Shown here one piece after another: positions 45,055 through 54,718 of a stretch of DNA of 64,000 nt; the stretch's first letter is position 1; each line of letters opens with the position of its first letter. A program made the position numbers and the translations under genes. This stretch comes from Lachnospiraceae bacterium (GTDB taxonomy: Bacteria > Bacillota > Clostridia > Lachnospirales > Lachnospiraceae): contig JAAUZV010000007.1 of NCBI GenBank assembly GCA_014804425.1, positions 65,969-129,968 of the forward strand. Reading direction: 5' to 3'. A model generated the notes under the pieces. It made no database searches and had not been told where the DNA came from. It saw nothing but the letters and a program-made list of their open reading frames with translations.

Positions 45055-45931
45055 ACTATTAACGGCAAATTTTTTACGGCTGAAGAAGAGTAAGCTTTTT
45101 TGGATCATTTCGGCATTCATTGCCGTTATCAGCTACTTTGGTTTGGTAGACGCGTATGAGACGAACAGGAAATTGGCAGATTGGCATAAAGGAATGGAAG
45201 ATTTCGATTTTGTGCCGACTACTGCCTTGCATATGCTTTATGGCTTAACTCCGATTCTCGGGCTGCTTACGGCAGTTATGATCGCAATTTTCATCGGAAC
45301 GGAATACCACGATAATACCATGCGCAATAAGCTGATCTGCGGACAGCCGCGTGTCAGAGTGTATCTTGCCAATCTGCTTACCTGCATTTTCATCGCCGTG
45401 CTTTTTTATTTGATTCCTGTGGTGATAACGCTTGCTGTCGGCATCCCTCTTTTGGGAATGCCGCACGTAACGACAGCTTCTTTGCTGCAGCTTTTTCTTT
45501 TTGGCATCATCGGTCTATTACTCAGCGCGGTCTATGCATCCTTATGTACACTGATCGGTATGCTGGTGCACAATCGTTCCTTCTCCCTGCTCGCCGGCAT
45601 TCTCCTTACCCTCAGTTTGCTGATCTGCGCTACGTTTTGCACCAGCCGGCTGGATGAACCGGAGTATTATTCTGACTATGTGCTCAGCATGAGATCGGAC
45701 GGCTCACAGGAGATCTCTGCTTCTGAACCGATCAAAAATCCGCATTATTTAGAAGGAAACGCCCGGCAGCTCGTTCAGTTTTTGTATGATTTTCTTCCCG
45801 GCGGTCAGGCGATCCAGATTTCCAACCTTGATGTTGCCCACCCTTTCCTGCTGATATTGTATTCTCTCGGTATTACGGGGGCATCCACACTTGCCGGACT
45901 TGCCTTTTTTAAGAAAAAAGACTTGAAATAA
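45047..45931 (+). CDS. ABC transporter permease
   Basis: Six hydrophobic segments; GTEYHDNTMRNKLICGQPRVRVYLANLL; overlaps the ATPase gene. Confidence 0.88.
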   Translation: MSKLLTANFLRLKKSKLFWIISAFIAVISYFGLVDAYETNRKLADWHKGMEDFDFVPTTALHMLYGLTPILGLLTAVMIAIFIGTEYHDNTMRNKLICGQPRVRVYLANLLTCIFIAVLFYLIPVVITLAVGIPLLGMPHVTTASLLQLFLFGIIGLLLSAVYASLCTLIGMLVHNRSFSLLAGILLTLSLLICATFCTSRLDEPEYYSDYVLSMRSDGSQEISASEPIKNPHYLEGNARQLVQFLYDFLPGGQAIQISNLDVAHPFLLILYSLGITGASTLAGLAFFKKKDLK

Positions 45932-45944
45932 AGAAGGAGCTCCT

Positions 45945-46853
45945 ATGATCCCATTGCTTGTAACATTCTGTATCATGCTGGCATGCTGCGTACTCCTGCT
46001 TGCGCTCAGACTCGCTGCCCTTCACCGGGCGGCGGATGAGCTGCGGCAGGAGTTTGCCGCGCGTATCGGAGAAGACACAAATGTCGGAATTGACCTATCC
46101 GTCCGCGATCGTCATATGCGGCTGCTTGCGGCGGATATGGATAAACAGCTTCATCTTTTACGGAAAGAATACCTGCGCTATACGCATGGCGATCAGGAAC
46201 TGAAAAACGCCGTTACCAATATTTCCCATGACCTGCGCACGCCCCTGACCGCCATCTGCGGATACATGGATCTGCTGCAAAAAGAACCGGTATCCCCGAC
46301 AGTGAAAGAATATCTTTCGATTATTGATAACCGGGTAGCCGCATTAAAGCATCTCACGGAAGAATTATTCCGCTATTCCATCTTTCTTTCCGTAGATTCC
46401 TATTACGAACGGGAACCGCTCTCCCTAAACAACACGCTCGAGGAATGTATTGCCGGCTATTATGCGGCGTTAAAAAAAGCCGGTATCGAACCGGATATTG
46501 ACCTTCCCGAAAAGCAGATCATCCGCACGCTGAATAAACAGGCGTTGATGCGGATTTTTTCTAATGTGATCAGCAATGCGATCAAATACAGCGGCGGTGA
46601 TCTTCACATCGTTCTGACTCTGGACGGCGAACTGCATTTCATGAATCTTGCGCCGGACTTAGACGCACTTTCCACCGCAAAACTCTTTGACCGCTTTTAT
46701 ACCGTAGAAAGCGCCCGCCCGCAGGGCGCAACCGGACTCGGACTCTCGATCGCCCGTACGCTCGCTGAGGATATGGGCGGCTCCATGAGCGCATCTTATG
46801 CGGATGGAATGTTGGATATCCTGATCGCGTTTGCGGAGATGAGATCATTTTGA
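45945..46853 (+). CDS. Sensor histidine kinase with short N-terminal membrane anchor
   Basis: ISHDLRTPLTAICGYMDLL H-box, N-box FSNVISNAIKYS, G-box GATGLGLSIARTLAEDMGG. Confidence 0.92.
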   Translation: MIPLLVTFCIMLACCVLLLALRLAALHRAADELRQEFAARIGEDTNVGIDLSVRDRHMRLLAADMDKQLHLLRKEYLRYTHGDQELKNAVTNISHDLRTPLTAICGYMDLLQKEPVSPTVKEYLSIIDNRVAALKHLTEELFRYSIFLSVDSYYEREPLSLNNTLEECIAGYYAALKKAGIEPDIDLPEKQIIRTLNKQALMRIFSNVISNAIKYSGGDLHIVLTLDGELHFMNLAPDLDALSTAKLFDRFYTVESARPQGATGLGLSIARTLAEDMGGSMSASYADGMLDILIAFAEMRSF

Positions 46854-46905
46854 ATTTTTACCCTTCATGATACCAATGATATTTTAAGTATGGTTTCGAT
46901 TGTAG

Positions 46906-46934
46906 TTTACTTTTCTACAAATGTATGTTATACT
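46906..46934 (+). promoter_or_regulatory. Predicted promoter of the small-secreted-protein locus
   Basis: TTTACT (46906-46911), 17-nt spacer, TATACT (46929-46934). Confidence 0.6.
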
Positions 46935-46968
46935 GTTTTGTATAAATCTTTTATATTTCTTGCTCTGC

Positions 46969-47009
46969 GCCTCAAAACACTACAGATTTCATCTGTAGTG
47001 TTTTGAGGC
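46969..47009 (+). repeat. 19-bp perfect inverted repeat with 3-nt loop in the leader
   Basis: GCCTCAAAACACTACAGAT-ttc-ATCTGTAGTGTTTTGAGGC; no U-tract after it. Confidence 0.95.
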
Positions 47010-47087
47010 AGGAACTTATGAAGTTTACATGTAATTTCATAAAGAGAAATAAAACCGTACTTTCAAAACTAAGGAGGGAAAACAATA

Positions 47088-47515
47088 TGAAACTGAAGGT
47101 ATGTTCTATTTTGACTGCGGTCATTTTGGTATTGTCACAGGGAATGTCAGTCAATGCAGCGATGACTAACCCTATGACAGAGCCGTTTGCTGCACAAAAC
47201 AACGGTGCGAGATCGACACAGTATTTTTCTTTTCAAGGCAACTCCTACACAACAACATATGAGGGTGTTCAATGTCGCTGCTCGATTTCCGGTCAGTCAG
47301 TGACCGCAGGAACCGATAAATCCAATTCCACCGTTACTGTTACTTCCAAATCCTACAATAGCTTAAACGATGTCACAGCAAACGGAAGTAATGGCGGCGC
47401 AGCAGCAAATACTGTTACTATTAATTATAATGCAACCTCTTACATTAAGTATACATATCAGGAGCATGGTGCGCCCTATGACACCACGGTACAAATCATG
47501 CTGATCAGATATTAA
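47088..47515 (+). CDS. Small secreted protein of unknown function (142 aa)
   Basis: Sec signal peptide MKLKVCSILTAVILVLSQGMSVNAA; mature Ser/Thr/Asn-rich, beta-like with a CRC motif. SD aaggaggg; start 47088. Confidence 0.75.
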
Positions 47516-47600
47516 GGCGCAATTGTTAATTTAGTTCATTTCGTTTTGAAGGTACGGTTTTATTATTTTTTAGTATGAAAAATACTAAGGGAGCATCACA

Positions 47601-49253
47601 ATGATCAAATTTAGAAAAAAACTTTTATGTGTCATATTTCTGTTCTGTCTTTCCATGCAAACCTCCTGTGGAAAGCACGCAGTCACTCAAAACACACCAA
47701 CGGAACAGAAGAATTCGGGCGAAACCAATACTGTGTGGGAAAGCCCGTATGAACATGATCCGTCACAGCCCCTTGAGGAAGGGGGAATCTTCCTGCACCG
47801 CGGGGACTGGCTGACAAGTGCGGGCATTGTGGACCAGACATGGACAAAAAATTATGACAGCGCCGAATGGGAAAACACCCCCTGCTTATATCTGTACATT
47901 CATTTCCCTGATGCAGATAACTTGGATTTTTCTGTATTTGAAGACGAACTAAATCATCGACTTCACATGGCAGGATATGACTTTCATGTACATTTATTAC
48001 TCAGTCCCTATGAGGAGTATTTTAGGGTGGAGCAGGCAGCTATCATGGAACATAGGGAAGAAGAACTCGGTATCACCATTGATCTGTATCTGACAAATGA
48101 TTACCTTTCGGCGGTACAGAATCAGGAAATCTTAGACTTAAGCGATTATCTGGCAGAGCAGGAAGATCTGTACGGACATTATAACGAAAGTGTATGGGAA
48201 CAATTGCGGGACAGCGAAAGCAGAATCTACGGCATTCCCACCAATCCCATCGCGGCAGGGAAGCTCGGTTATGCCTACAATCCCCAGCTTGCGTCCCTGC
48301 TATCCATCGATATGACAGACTTTAAGGGTGACCCCGCCACACTGGAGTCCTATTTCCCGACAATGCTTGAAGAAGAAATTAAGCCGCTACGTTTATTTTT
48401 AATGCCGGAGGACTATCTTATGCTGTCGTTAGCGGGGCTTGAAACTTACGGTGACATTTTCGCGGTCAGACATGATGGAGAAAATTGGGAAGCGATCGAT
48501 CTGTTGCAGGAAGAGGAAATGACTGATTTCTATATTCAATTAGGCGAATGGATGGAAAAAGGATATTTGTGTTATAGCGATATCATCCTTTCTCAATTTG
48601 ATCAAATGGAAAACCCGATGAATTTTGGGCAATATCGCTATTGTTTTCTGCAGCTTCAAAATCATGCCGCCATCTCATGGGCTTATGATGTCAACATGGC
48701 GGATGAGGGCGGATTTTTAGAGACAGATTTCTTTATTCCAGATCAACCCGCCTACATTTATGAAAAAATGAATTCGGAAATCATGGTCATCAATGTCAAA
48801 ACAGGCTATCCGGAAGAATGCATGGAATTCCTGCGGCTGCTTACTTTGGATGAAGATATTCGGCTTCTCTTATATAGCGGAATCGAGGGCTATAACTATA
48901 TGTGGGAAAATGATATTCAGATCTTCGATCCGCAAAACGGGGCTTTTGCTACCGGTCTTGGATTGGAAAATGATATGCGTTTCTGGCCGGTGGAACATTT
49001 TTCCGATATGTATACGACACAGATTGAAGACCTAAACGCCGATGTCAGAGTGTCCGCATCCTTGCAGCATCCCTTTGATCCGGCAGAGATGGAGGAATAT
49101 TATGAGACATGCAAGCAGCTTTTTGAGGAAAATATCCTTGTCTTTCTGGGGTATTATGGCGCAGAAACCGAGACCCGACTTGCAGAGCTGCATGAACAAC
49201 TGATCGATGCTGGATATTTAGAACTGATCGATGCCATCAACGCTGAAAGATAG
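47601..49253 (+). CDS. Extracellular solute-binding-protein-like lipoprotein
   Basis: Lipobox SMQTSC; 'DLYLTNDYLSAVQNQEILDLSDYLAEQEDLYGHYNESVWEQLRDSESRIYGIPTN' resembles ABC sugar-binding proteins. Confidence 0.7.
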   Translation: MIKFRKKLLCVIFLFCLSMQTSCGKHAVTQNTPTEQKNSGETNTVWESPYEHDPSQPLEEGGIFLHRGDWLTSAGIVDQTWTKNYDSAEWENTPCLYLYIHFPDADNLDFSVFEDELNHRLHMAGYDFHVHLLLSPYEEYFRVEQAAIMEHREEELGITIDLYLTNDYLSAVQNQEILDLSDYLAEQEDLYGHYNESVWEQLRDSESRIYGIPTNPIAAGKLGYAYNPQLASLLSIDMTDFKGDPATLESYFPTMLEEEIKPLRLFLMPEDYLMLSLAGLETYGDIFAVRHDGENWEAIDLLQEEEMTDFYIQLGEWMEKGYLCYSDIILSQFDQMENPMNFGQYRYCFLQLQNHAAISWAYDVNMADEGGFLETDFFIPDQPAYIYEKMNSEIMVINVKTGYPEECMEFLRLLTLDEDIRLLLYSGIEGYNYMWENDIQIFDPQNGAFATGLGLENDMRFWPVEHFSDMYTTQIEDLNADVRVSASLQHPFDPAEMEEYYETCKQLFEENILVFLGYYGAETETRLAELHEQLIDAGYLELIDAINAER

Positions 49254-49259
49254 AATCGT

Positions 49260-49281
49260 ATGCCGGCTTCTTATCCGGCAT
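49260..49281 (+). terminator. Intercistronic hairpin, possible attenuator/terminator
   Basis: ATGCCGG-cttcttat-CCGGCAT followed by gattctttc (poor U-tract). Confidence 0.4.
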
Positions 49282-49364
49282 GATTCTTTCGGCGGCCTAT
49301 TTATGAAAAATTTGTATTATGTTTTTATTAGACAATACCTTCACCATGATAAAGGAGGGTTCGA

Positions 49365-50498
49365 ATGTTTCGTTTGAAAATTGAAGCGATACTTCTTATC
49401 ATCTGCTTACTTCTGGCAGGCTGCGGAAACAAAGAAAACGCTGTGCAGGGAGAAACCACGGATATTTTCAGCAGCTATACCATCTCCCCCTCCGGTACGT
49501 TAAAAAATAACGGCAATGGTTACCTGCTTTTTTATGATAGGGAATCAGACAGCACGGTCTATCTATGCAACCGTGCAGGATGCCGCCATATAGATCATGA
49601 TTGCGGGGCTTATTTTGAAAATATGTATGAAGCATTTTTTTATAATAATAACCTCTATATTATCACAATCATACCGGCAGGAGGTTGTCAGATATTTCGG
49701 GCTGACCGTTATGGAGAAAACCGGGAATTACTTGCTACAACCTCCATGCCGACTCTGCAGAAAGAGATTATCGGAAATCACTTTTATTTTTTGGGTGCCA
49801 TTATGGAAGAAATAGAAGGACAGAATAATTCTTCACATTCCGTCGGGCAATTATTGTGCCGGCTCAATTTAGATACCGGAGATTACAGGGAATTCCCTAA
49901 TATAGATACCGGTTATCCGAATGTAAGCCTTGGAAATTTTACTGTCACAGACAACTTCATCTATACCAGCTATACCTCCTCAAGCATTGATTTTAGCAAT
50001 CTTTTGGATTCGGAAACGGGTGAACTTAAGGATATCGCATGGGATGAGATTGTGTATACCGATCTGGTATACCGCATGGATCGCGACACAGAGGAAATGG
50101 AACTGATTTATACAAGTGAGAAAACAGGCGGCAGCACCTTTGGCGTTTCCGTTTTAGAGGAAAACGAACACTTTCTTACCCTATTCTCATCTGACCAGAT
50201 TTGTGAATACAACCTGCAGACGGGAGAAGAAACGATTTTGTATGAGCCAACCGCTAATATGCACGAAATTGATAAGATAGGAACATATTATCTTTTCTGC
50301 GACTATTCGGAAAGAAAATTTGTCCTGCTAAAAGACTGGCAGGAAACGGCTTCCTTTTCCGGTCTGGACTATGAAATTGACAGTTATTTCGGCATGAGCG
50401 GGGACACCGTCTATTTTGGCAGAAACGGCGCTCTATGTGCGATAAAATATGAGGATCTGATCAATGGAATTTATGATTTCAAAATCATTGATCTCTGA
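49365..50498 (+). CDS. Lipoprotein with beta-propeller-like repeats and a Cys/His motif
   Basis: Lipobox LLLAGC; VYLCNRAGCRHIDHDCGAYF; repeated Y/F-rich blade-like strands. Confidence 0.7.
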   Translation: MFRLKIEAILLIICLLLAGCGNKENAVQGETTDIFSSYTISPSGTLKNNGNGYLLFYDRESDSTVYLCNRAGCRHIDHDCGAYFENMYEAFFYNNNLYIITIIPAGGCQIFRADRYGENRELLATTSMPTLQKEIIGNHFYFLGAIMEEIEGQNNSSHSVGQLLCRLNLDTGDYREFPNIDTGYPNVSLGNFTVTDNFIYTSYTSSSIDFSNLLDSETGELKDIAWDEIVYTDLVYRMDRDTEEMELIYTSEKTGGSTFGVSVLEENEHFLTLFSSDQICEYNLQTGEETILYEPTANMHEIDKIGTYYLFCDYSERKFVLLKDWQETASFSGLDYEIDSYFGMSGDTVYFGRNGALCAIKYEDLINGIYDFKIIDL

Positions 50499-50541
50499 TT
50501 AAAAGGCATCATAGCATCTAACCCGCTTAGGAGGTACGGAA

Positions 50542-52881
50542 TTGAAACTGACGTTTTTGGAATTTATGCGGCTTGCCAAGAAAAAATGGCTCTTCCTATG
50601 GTTTTTTCTGCTGCTCGGTATCGGCATATGGGTGAGCGGACTTCTGTTGGACAGAGAATTTGAACGAAAAGATGGCACGCCGGAGGATTATCTGCGGGAA
50701 ATTGCGCAATATGAGGGACTTAAACTGGATGATATATCGGCGTCAGTGCAGATCCGAAACGAACAGTTACAGCAGGCATCCATGACTGTCATGATGTACC
50801 GCAACGGCAGCATGAGTCACGAGGAAGCATCCTCCATGCTCGCGGGATGCGGCTATGAGGAAACCGACCCGGATCTGGTGGATTGGGAACGCCTGTACCT
50901 CTCTATGCAATACTGCCAACTGTTATGGAAAGATATGGAGCTGCAAAAGCAATATGACTCCTACCTTACGAATCTCAAAGAGGGAACCTCCGGCCTGTCG
51001 GGACTCTCTTTTTTCAGCGGGGATATTTATACAACGCGCATAAATGAAAAAGCAATGCGTGATTATGCGGGGCTGAACGTATCCGTGGATACTTGGCACC
51101 ACAATACCACTGCACGGGAATTTCTGCAGAACAGGGTAATGGATGCCGCCGCCTTTGTCTTTTTGATGACGATTTTGCTCTTATTGTATACGGAAGAACA
51201 GGAAAAAAATTATCGTTCTCTGACAGGCACAACGGTAAAAGGAAAATGGATGTTTTATATCAGAAAACTCGCGGTCCTGCTTGTCTATACTTTTATCACG
51301 ATCCTGATCTATGAGACGGGACTGTTATTATATTATCATTTCCGCACAGGACCGATTGTATGGAACGCACCCATTCAGTCTATTATCGCCTTCAGTATGT
51401 GCAACAGGGCTTACAACATCCTTCAGGCCGTCGTGATCACAACGGCATTCAAAGTTCTTTTTTTCTATATTCTGATGCTGCTGCTTTCTGCTTTGGCATG
51501 CCTTTTTTCAAAAACCATTTATTTCATGGGAACCGCAGCGGTACTCACTATCCTCTCTGTCATTTGGATGATGAACGGCAGTGTAAATGCGGCGTTCGGA
51601 TGGCTCACTTACTTAAACCCTGTCAATCTGACGGATACCGCAAGGTTGTTCATCGGTTATCAGAATGTCAATCTTTTTCAGTATCCGATTTCCGCACTCT
51701 GGATTGCCGGGATCGCCATGAGTGCAGGACTGATCGGCGGATTGATCGGAGGCTGCTTTCTCTATGGCAGAGTATACCGCCGCATGAACCTATGGCAAAA
51801 GAAAAAATCACGGGAAAGCAGACAACGTTTTTGCAGAATGCCGCTCTTTTTTTTAGAGCTTTATAAGATTTTGTTTTCTTATCGTTTTTGGATTCCGCTC
51901 TGTCTTGCGACAGTCGGATTTTCCGTATATTATATAAAGTCAACGCCGATCTCTCTATCCTTTCAGGAACAGTTTTATCAGGATTATATGCTGATATTGA
52001 ACGGTCCGCTGACAGAAGAAAAAGAAGAATTTCTGACAACGGAAGCACAGAAATTCGAACAGTTGACGGAATTAAAAGAACAGCTTTTGCAACAGGAAAA
52101 TCAAACTTATCTGCTCAACTATATCGAACAACTGTTGATGGAAAAAGAAGCGTTCGATATGGTGGAACAAAGATACGCAAGAATTCAGTCGCCGGAAGAT
52201 GCTTCCGTCTTTTTATATGAGACGGGTTACCTTTATCTGTTCGGTATCAGGCAAAATAGCAGAAGCAGGACAGGGCTGCTGCTTATGATCATCCTATTAG
52301 CGCTGCTTATGCCGTGGTTTTTTTGGATCGAATTTAAGCGGGGAGCAGCGGATCTCATGCGAACGACCGCACATGGAAGGCGGCGGCGGATTTTCACGCA
52401 GTATGCCTGCTGCTATCTTCTGATCCTTCTCCTGAGCACCTCCGCTTATGCGGGAAATCTGTTTGATCTGTTCCGGCAGTTCGGTACATACGGATTAGAT
52501 CAAAAGCTTTCCAACATCGCCCAGATGCAGTCATTTCCTATATCTATGAATGTCGGTACGTATTTGTTTGTAATGCAGCTGATCCGGGCATTCGGCATTG
52601 CACTTACACTCATGATGGCGATGGCACTCATGCACCTGTGCAGGGATTATCTGAAAACAACGCTTTTATGCTGTGTTTTGATGATCTTCCCCTATCTGCT
52701 GTATATGAACGGATTCACCTTTATGAACGGATACTTTTTGAATGCCTTTCTGACGGGAAATGAATTCCTTCTTCTCATACAAGGGAAAGCGCTCGGAAAA
52801 CTTACTTTGATCGTTTTACAGACACTTCTCTGTCTCGGTCTGTCGGGGGCAGTATTGAAAAAGGAGGTAGGACAGCAATGA
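50542..52881 (+). CDS. Large ABC-type permease-like membrane protein, 779 aa
   Basis: TTG start after 'aggagg'; N-terminal TM, soluble domain and two blocks of several TMs; overlaps the following ATPase gene. Confidence 0.8.
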   Translation: MKLTFLEFMRLAKKKWLFLWFFLLLGIGIWVSGLLLDREFERKDGTPEDYLREIAQYEGLKLDDISASVQIRNEQLQQASMTVMMYRNGSMSHEEASSMLAGCGYEETDPDLVDWERLYLSMQYCQLLWKDMELQKQYDSYLTNLKEGTSGLSGLSFFSGDIYTTRINEKAMRDYAGLNVSVDTWHHNTTAREFLQNRVMDAAAFVFLMTILLLLYTEEQEKNYRSLTGTTVKGKWMFYIRKLAVLLVYTFITILIYETGLLLYYHFRTGPIVWNAPIQSIIAFSMCNRAYNILQAVVITTAFKVLFFYILMLLLSALACLFSKTIYFMGTAAVLTILSVIWMMNGSVNAAFGWLTYLNPVNLTDTARLFIGYQNVNLFQYPISALWIAGIAMSAGLIGGLIGGCFLYGRVYRRMNLWQKKKSRESRQRFCRMPLFFLELYKILFSYRFWIPLCLATVGFSVYYIKSTPISLSFQEQFYQDYMLILNGPLTEEKEEFLTTEAQKFEQLTELKEQLLQQENQTYLLNYIEQLLMEKEAFDMVEQRYARIQSPEDASVFLYETGYLYLFGIRQNSRSRTGLLLMIILLALLMPWFFWIEFKRGAADLMRTTAHGRRRRIFTQYACCYLLILLLSTSAYAGNLFDLFRQFGTYGLDQKLSNIAQMQSFPISMNVGTYLFVMQLIRAFGIALTLMMAMALMHLCRDYLKTTLLCCVLMIFPYLLYMNGFTFMNGYFLNAFLTGNEFLLLIQGKALGKLTLIVLQTLLCLGLSGAVLKKEVGQQ

Positions 52882-53639
52882 AACTGGAGATCAAAAATGT
52901 CACATTCGGATATGGGAAAACAAATGTGATCGAACATATGAATCTGACTCTGACGCCCGGAGTCTATGGTCTTTTGGGTCCGAACGGTGCGGGAAAAAGC
53001 ACCCTGATCTCGCTGCTTGTCAGAAATCGGATACCGGCAGCAGGCGAGATTCTGTGGAACGACAAAGAAATCGGAAAAGAAGGGGAGGCATACAGGAGCA
53101 TCATAGGCTATAAACCACAGCAGCAAAGTCTATATCCGGAATTCCGTGTGGAAGAATTTTTATATTATATGGCAAATTTGAAGGGCATCCCGGGAAAAAA
53201 CCAAAAGACTCAGATTGATGAAATCTTAGTCCGGCTGAATTTGGACAAACACCGCAGAAAGAAAATGAAAGCACTCTCCGGCGGCATGCTGCAAAGAGCC
53301 CTGCTTGCGCAGGCTCTGATCGGCGACCCGGAACTGATCATTTTGGATGAGCCGACCGCCGGCTTAGATCCCATGGAACGAATCAATATGCGTGAGCTGA
53401 TCCGCGAGACCGCAAGTGATAAAATTGTGCTGTTAGCTACCCATATTATTGAAGACATCGGTACGATCGCAAAAGAGATTCTTTTTATGAATCACGGAGA
53501 AATCCTGCTGCAGGGCGATTTCGAAAAACTTAGGGAGTTTTATGAAGTCGGAAAGCGGGAGGGGCGCATGCGCGGAGTCGTTATGCAGGATGAGATTGCC
53601 ATTTTGGAAAATCTGTATTATGACTTGTTTCGGCAATAA
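52878..53639 (+). CDS. ABC transporter ATP-binding protein
   Basis: GLLGPNGAGKSTLIS, LSGGMLQRALLAQAL, LIILDEPTAGLDPMER. Confidence 0.93.
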   Translation: MKLEIKNVTFGYGKTNVIEHMNLTLTPGVYGLLGPNGAGKSTLISLLVRNRIPAAGEILWNDKEIGKEGEAYRSIIGYKPQQQSLYPEFRVEEFLYYMANLKGIPGKNQKTQIDEILVRLNLDKHRRKKMKALSGGMLQRALLAQALIGDPELIILDEPTAGLDPMERINMRELIRETASDKIVLLATHIIEDIGTIAKEILFMNHGEILLQGDFEKLREFYEVGKREGRMRGVVMQDEIAILENLYYDLFRQ

Positions 53640-53657
53640 AGGAAGGATTATTTTGTG

Positions 53658-54350
53658 TTACCCCCGGATGATCTCCTCCGCCTCACTTAAACGCGCAATC
53701 TCATATTGTATCGGAAAATCCGCCGTACAGGGAACACGCTTCGGGTTATACCAGCAGCGGTCAATGCCCGCATTGACGCCGCCGCGCATATCGCTTGTGA
53801 GCGAGTCCCCGATAATGACGGTCTGCTCTGCACAGTAATGCGCAATCCGCTCTGCGGCCTTTATAAAAAATTCTTTTTTCGGCTTGACAACGCCAAGCTC
53901 TTCCGAAATAAATATCTCGTCAAAATACCGATCTAAACCGGACAGTTCTATTTTATTGCGCTGAATGAACGGATCTCCGTTTGTCACTGCATACTGTCGT
54001 ACGCCCATGTTCCGGAGCGCTTCGCAGATATCCTGCGCACCTTCTATCAGCACCGGTTCATATGCCAATGCATTCTTATAATGATCATTGAACCTTTCCA
54101 CATCGATCTCTTCCGCACCGATCGCAGCAAAAAAATCCCGAAAACGCGCAAGCTCCAGCTCTTTTTTCGTCACCTCGCCACGCTCCAGCATCTCCCAATA
54201 CTTTAGATTGATACGGTCATAGACGGCAATCTGCGCATCAGACGCCTGTCTGCCAAAAAGCTTCAGACCTTCCATGATCCCACGGCGCTGTGCCGCTTGA
54301 AAATCAAGCAGCGTATTGTCAATATCCCAAAGAACCGTATCATATCTCAT
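53658..54350 (-). CDS. HAD family hydrolase, YjjG-type noncanonical nucleotidase
   Basis: LWDIDNTLLDFQAAQRRG; YAVTNGDPFIQRNKI; IIGDSLTSDMRGGVNAGID. Confidence 0.88.
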   Translation of the reverse strand: MRYDTVLWDIDNTLLDFQAAQRRGIMEGLKLFGRQASDAQIAVYDRINLKYWEMLERGEVTKKELELARFRDFFAAIGAEEIDVERFNDHYKNALAYEPVLIEGAQDICEALRNMGVRQYAVTNGDPFIQRNKIELSGLDRYFDEIFISEELGVVKPKKEFFIKAAERIAHYCAEQTVIIGDSLTSDMRGGVNAGIDRCWYNPKRVPCTADFPIQYEIARLSEAEEIIRG

Positions 54351-54718
54351 GATGTTTCTCCCCCGTTTCCACGTAAATTCCTATCACATCTGTTGATTCT
54401 ATCCCGTCAAATCCTGCTCTGTTCTGTCATTACGTTTACTTTATCACAGTTCCTTATCCGCTGCAAAATCTTTTTCGGTTTCACATCGTATTCCCCGGTC
54501 TTACCGACATTTGCATTCTGCCGTTCTGAACGCAATTCCTATGGTTAAGATTTCTTTCTTGATCACAATCCGTCTACCCTTTCTCCCAACTACCAGTTGA
54601 TTTTATGTCAGTTTTACATTCTGCGGTTGAATTTTCCAAATATATCTCTCTTTTATACAACTCACATTTGTGTTATGGTAAAAGAAGATTTTCCATACCA
54701 CAACAGGGAGGGCAAAGC

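Noticed and set aside
43365-53639. Call as a lactococcin 972 locus
   Set aside because: Layout is partly similar, but the 142-aa secreted protein shows no convincing similarity to lactococcin 972 and two extra lipoproteins are present; left as unassigned.
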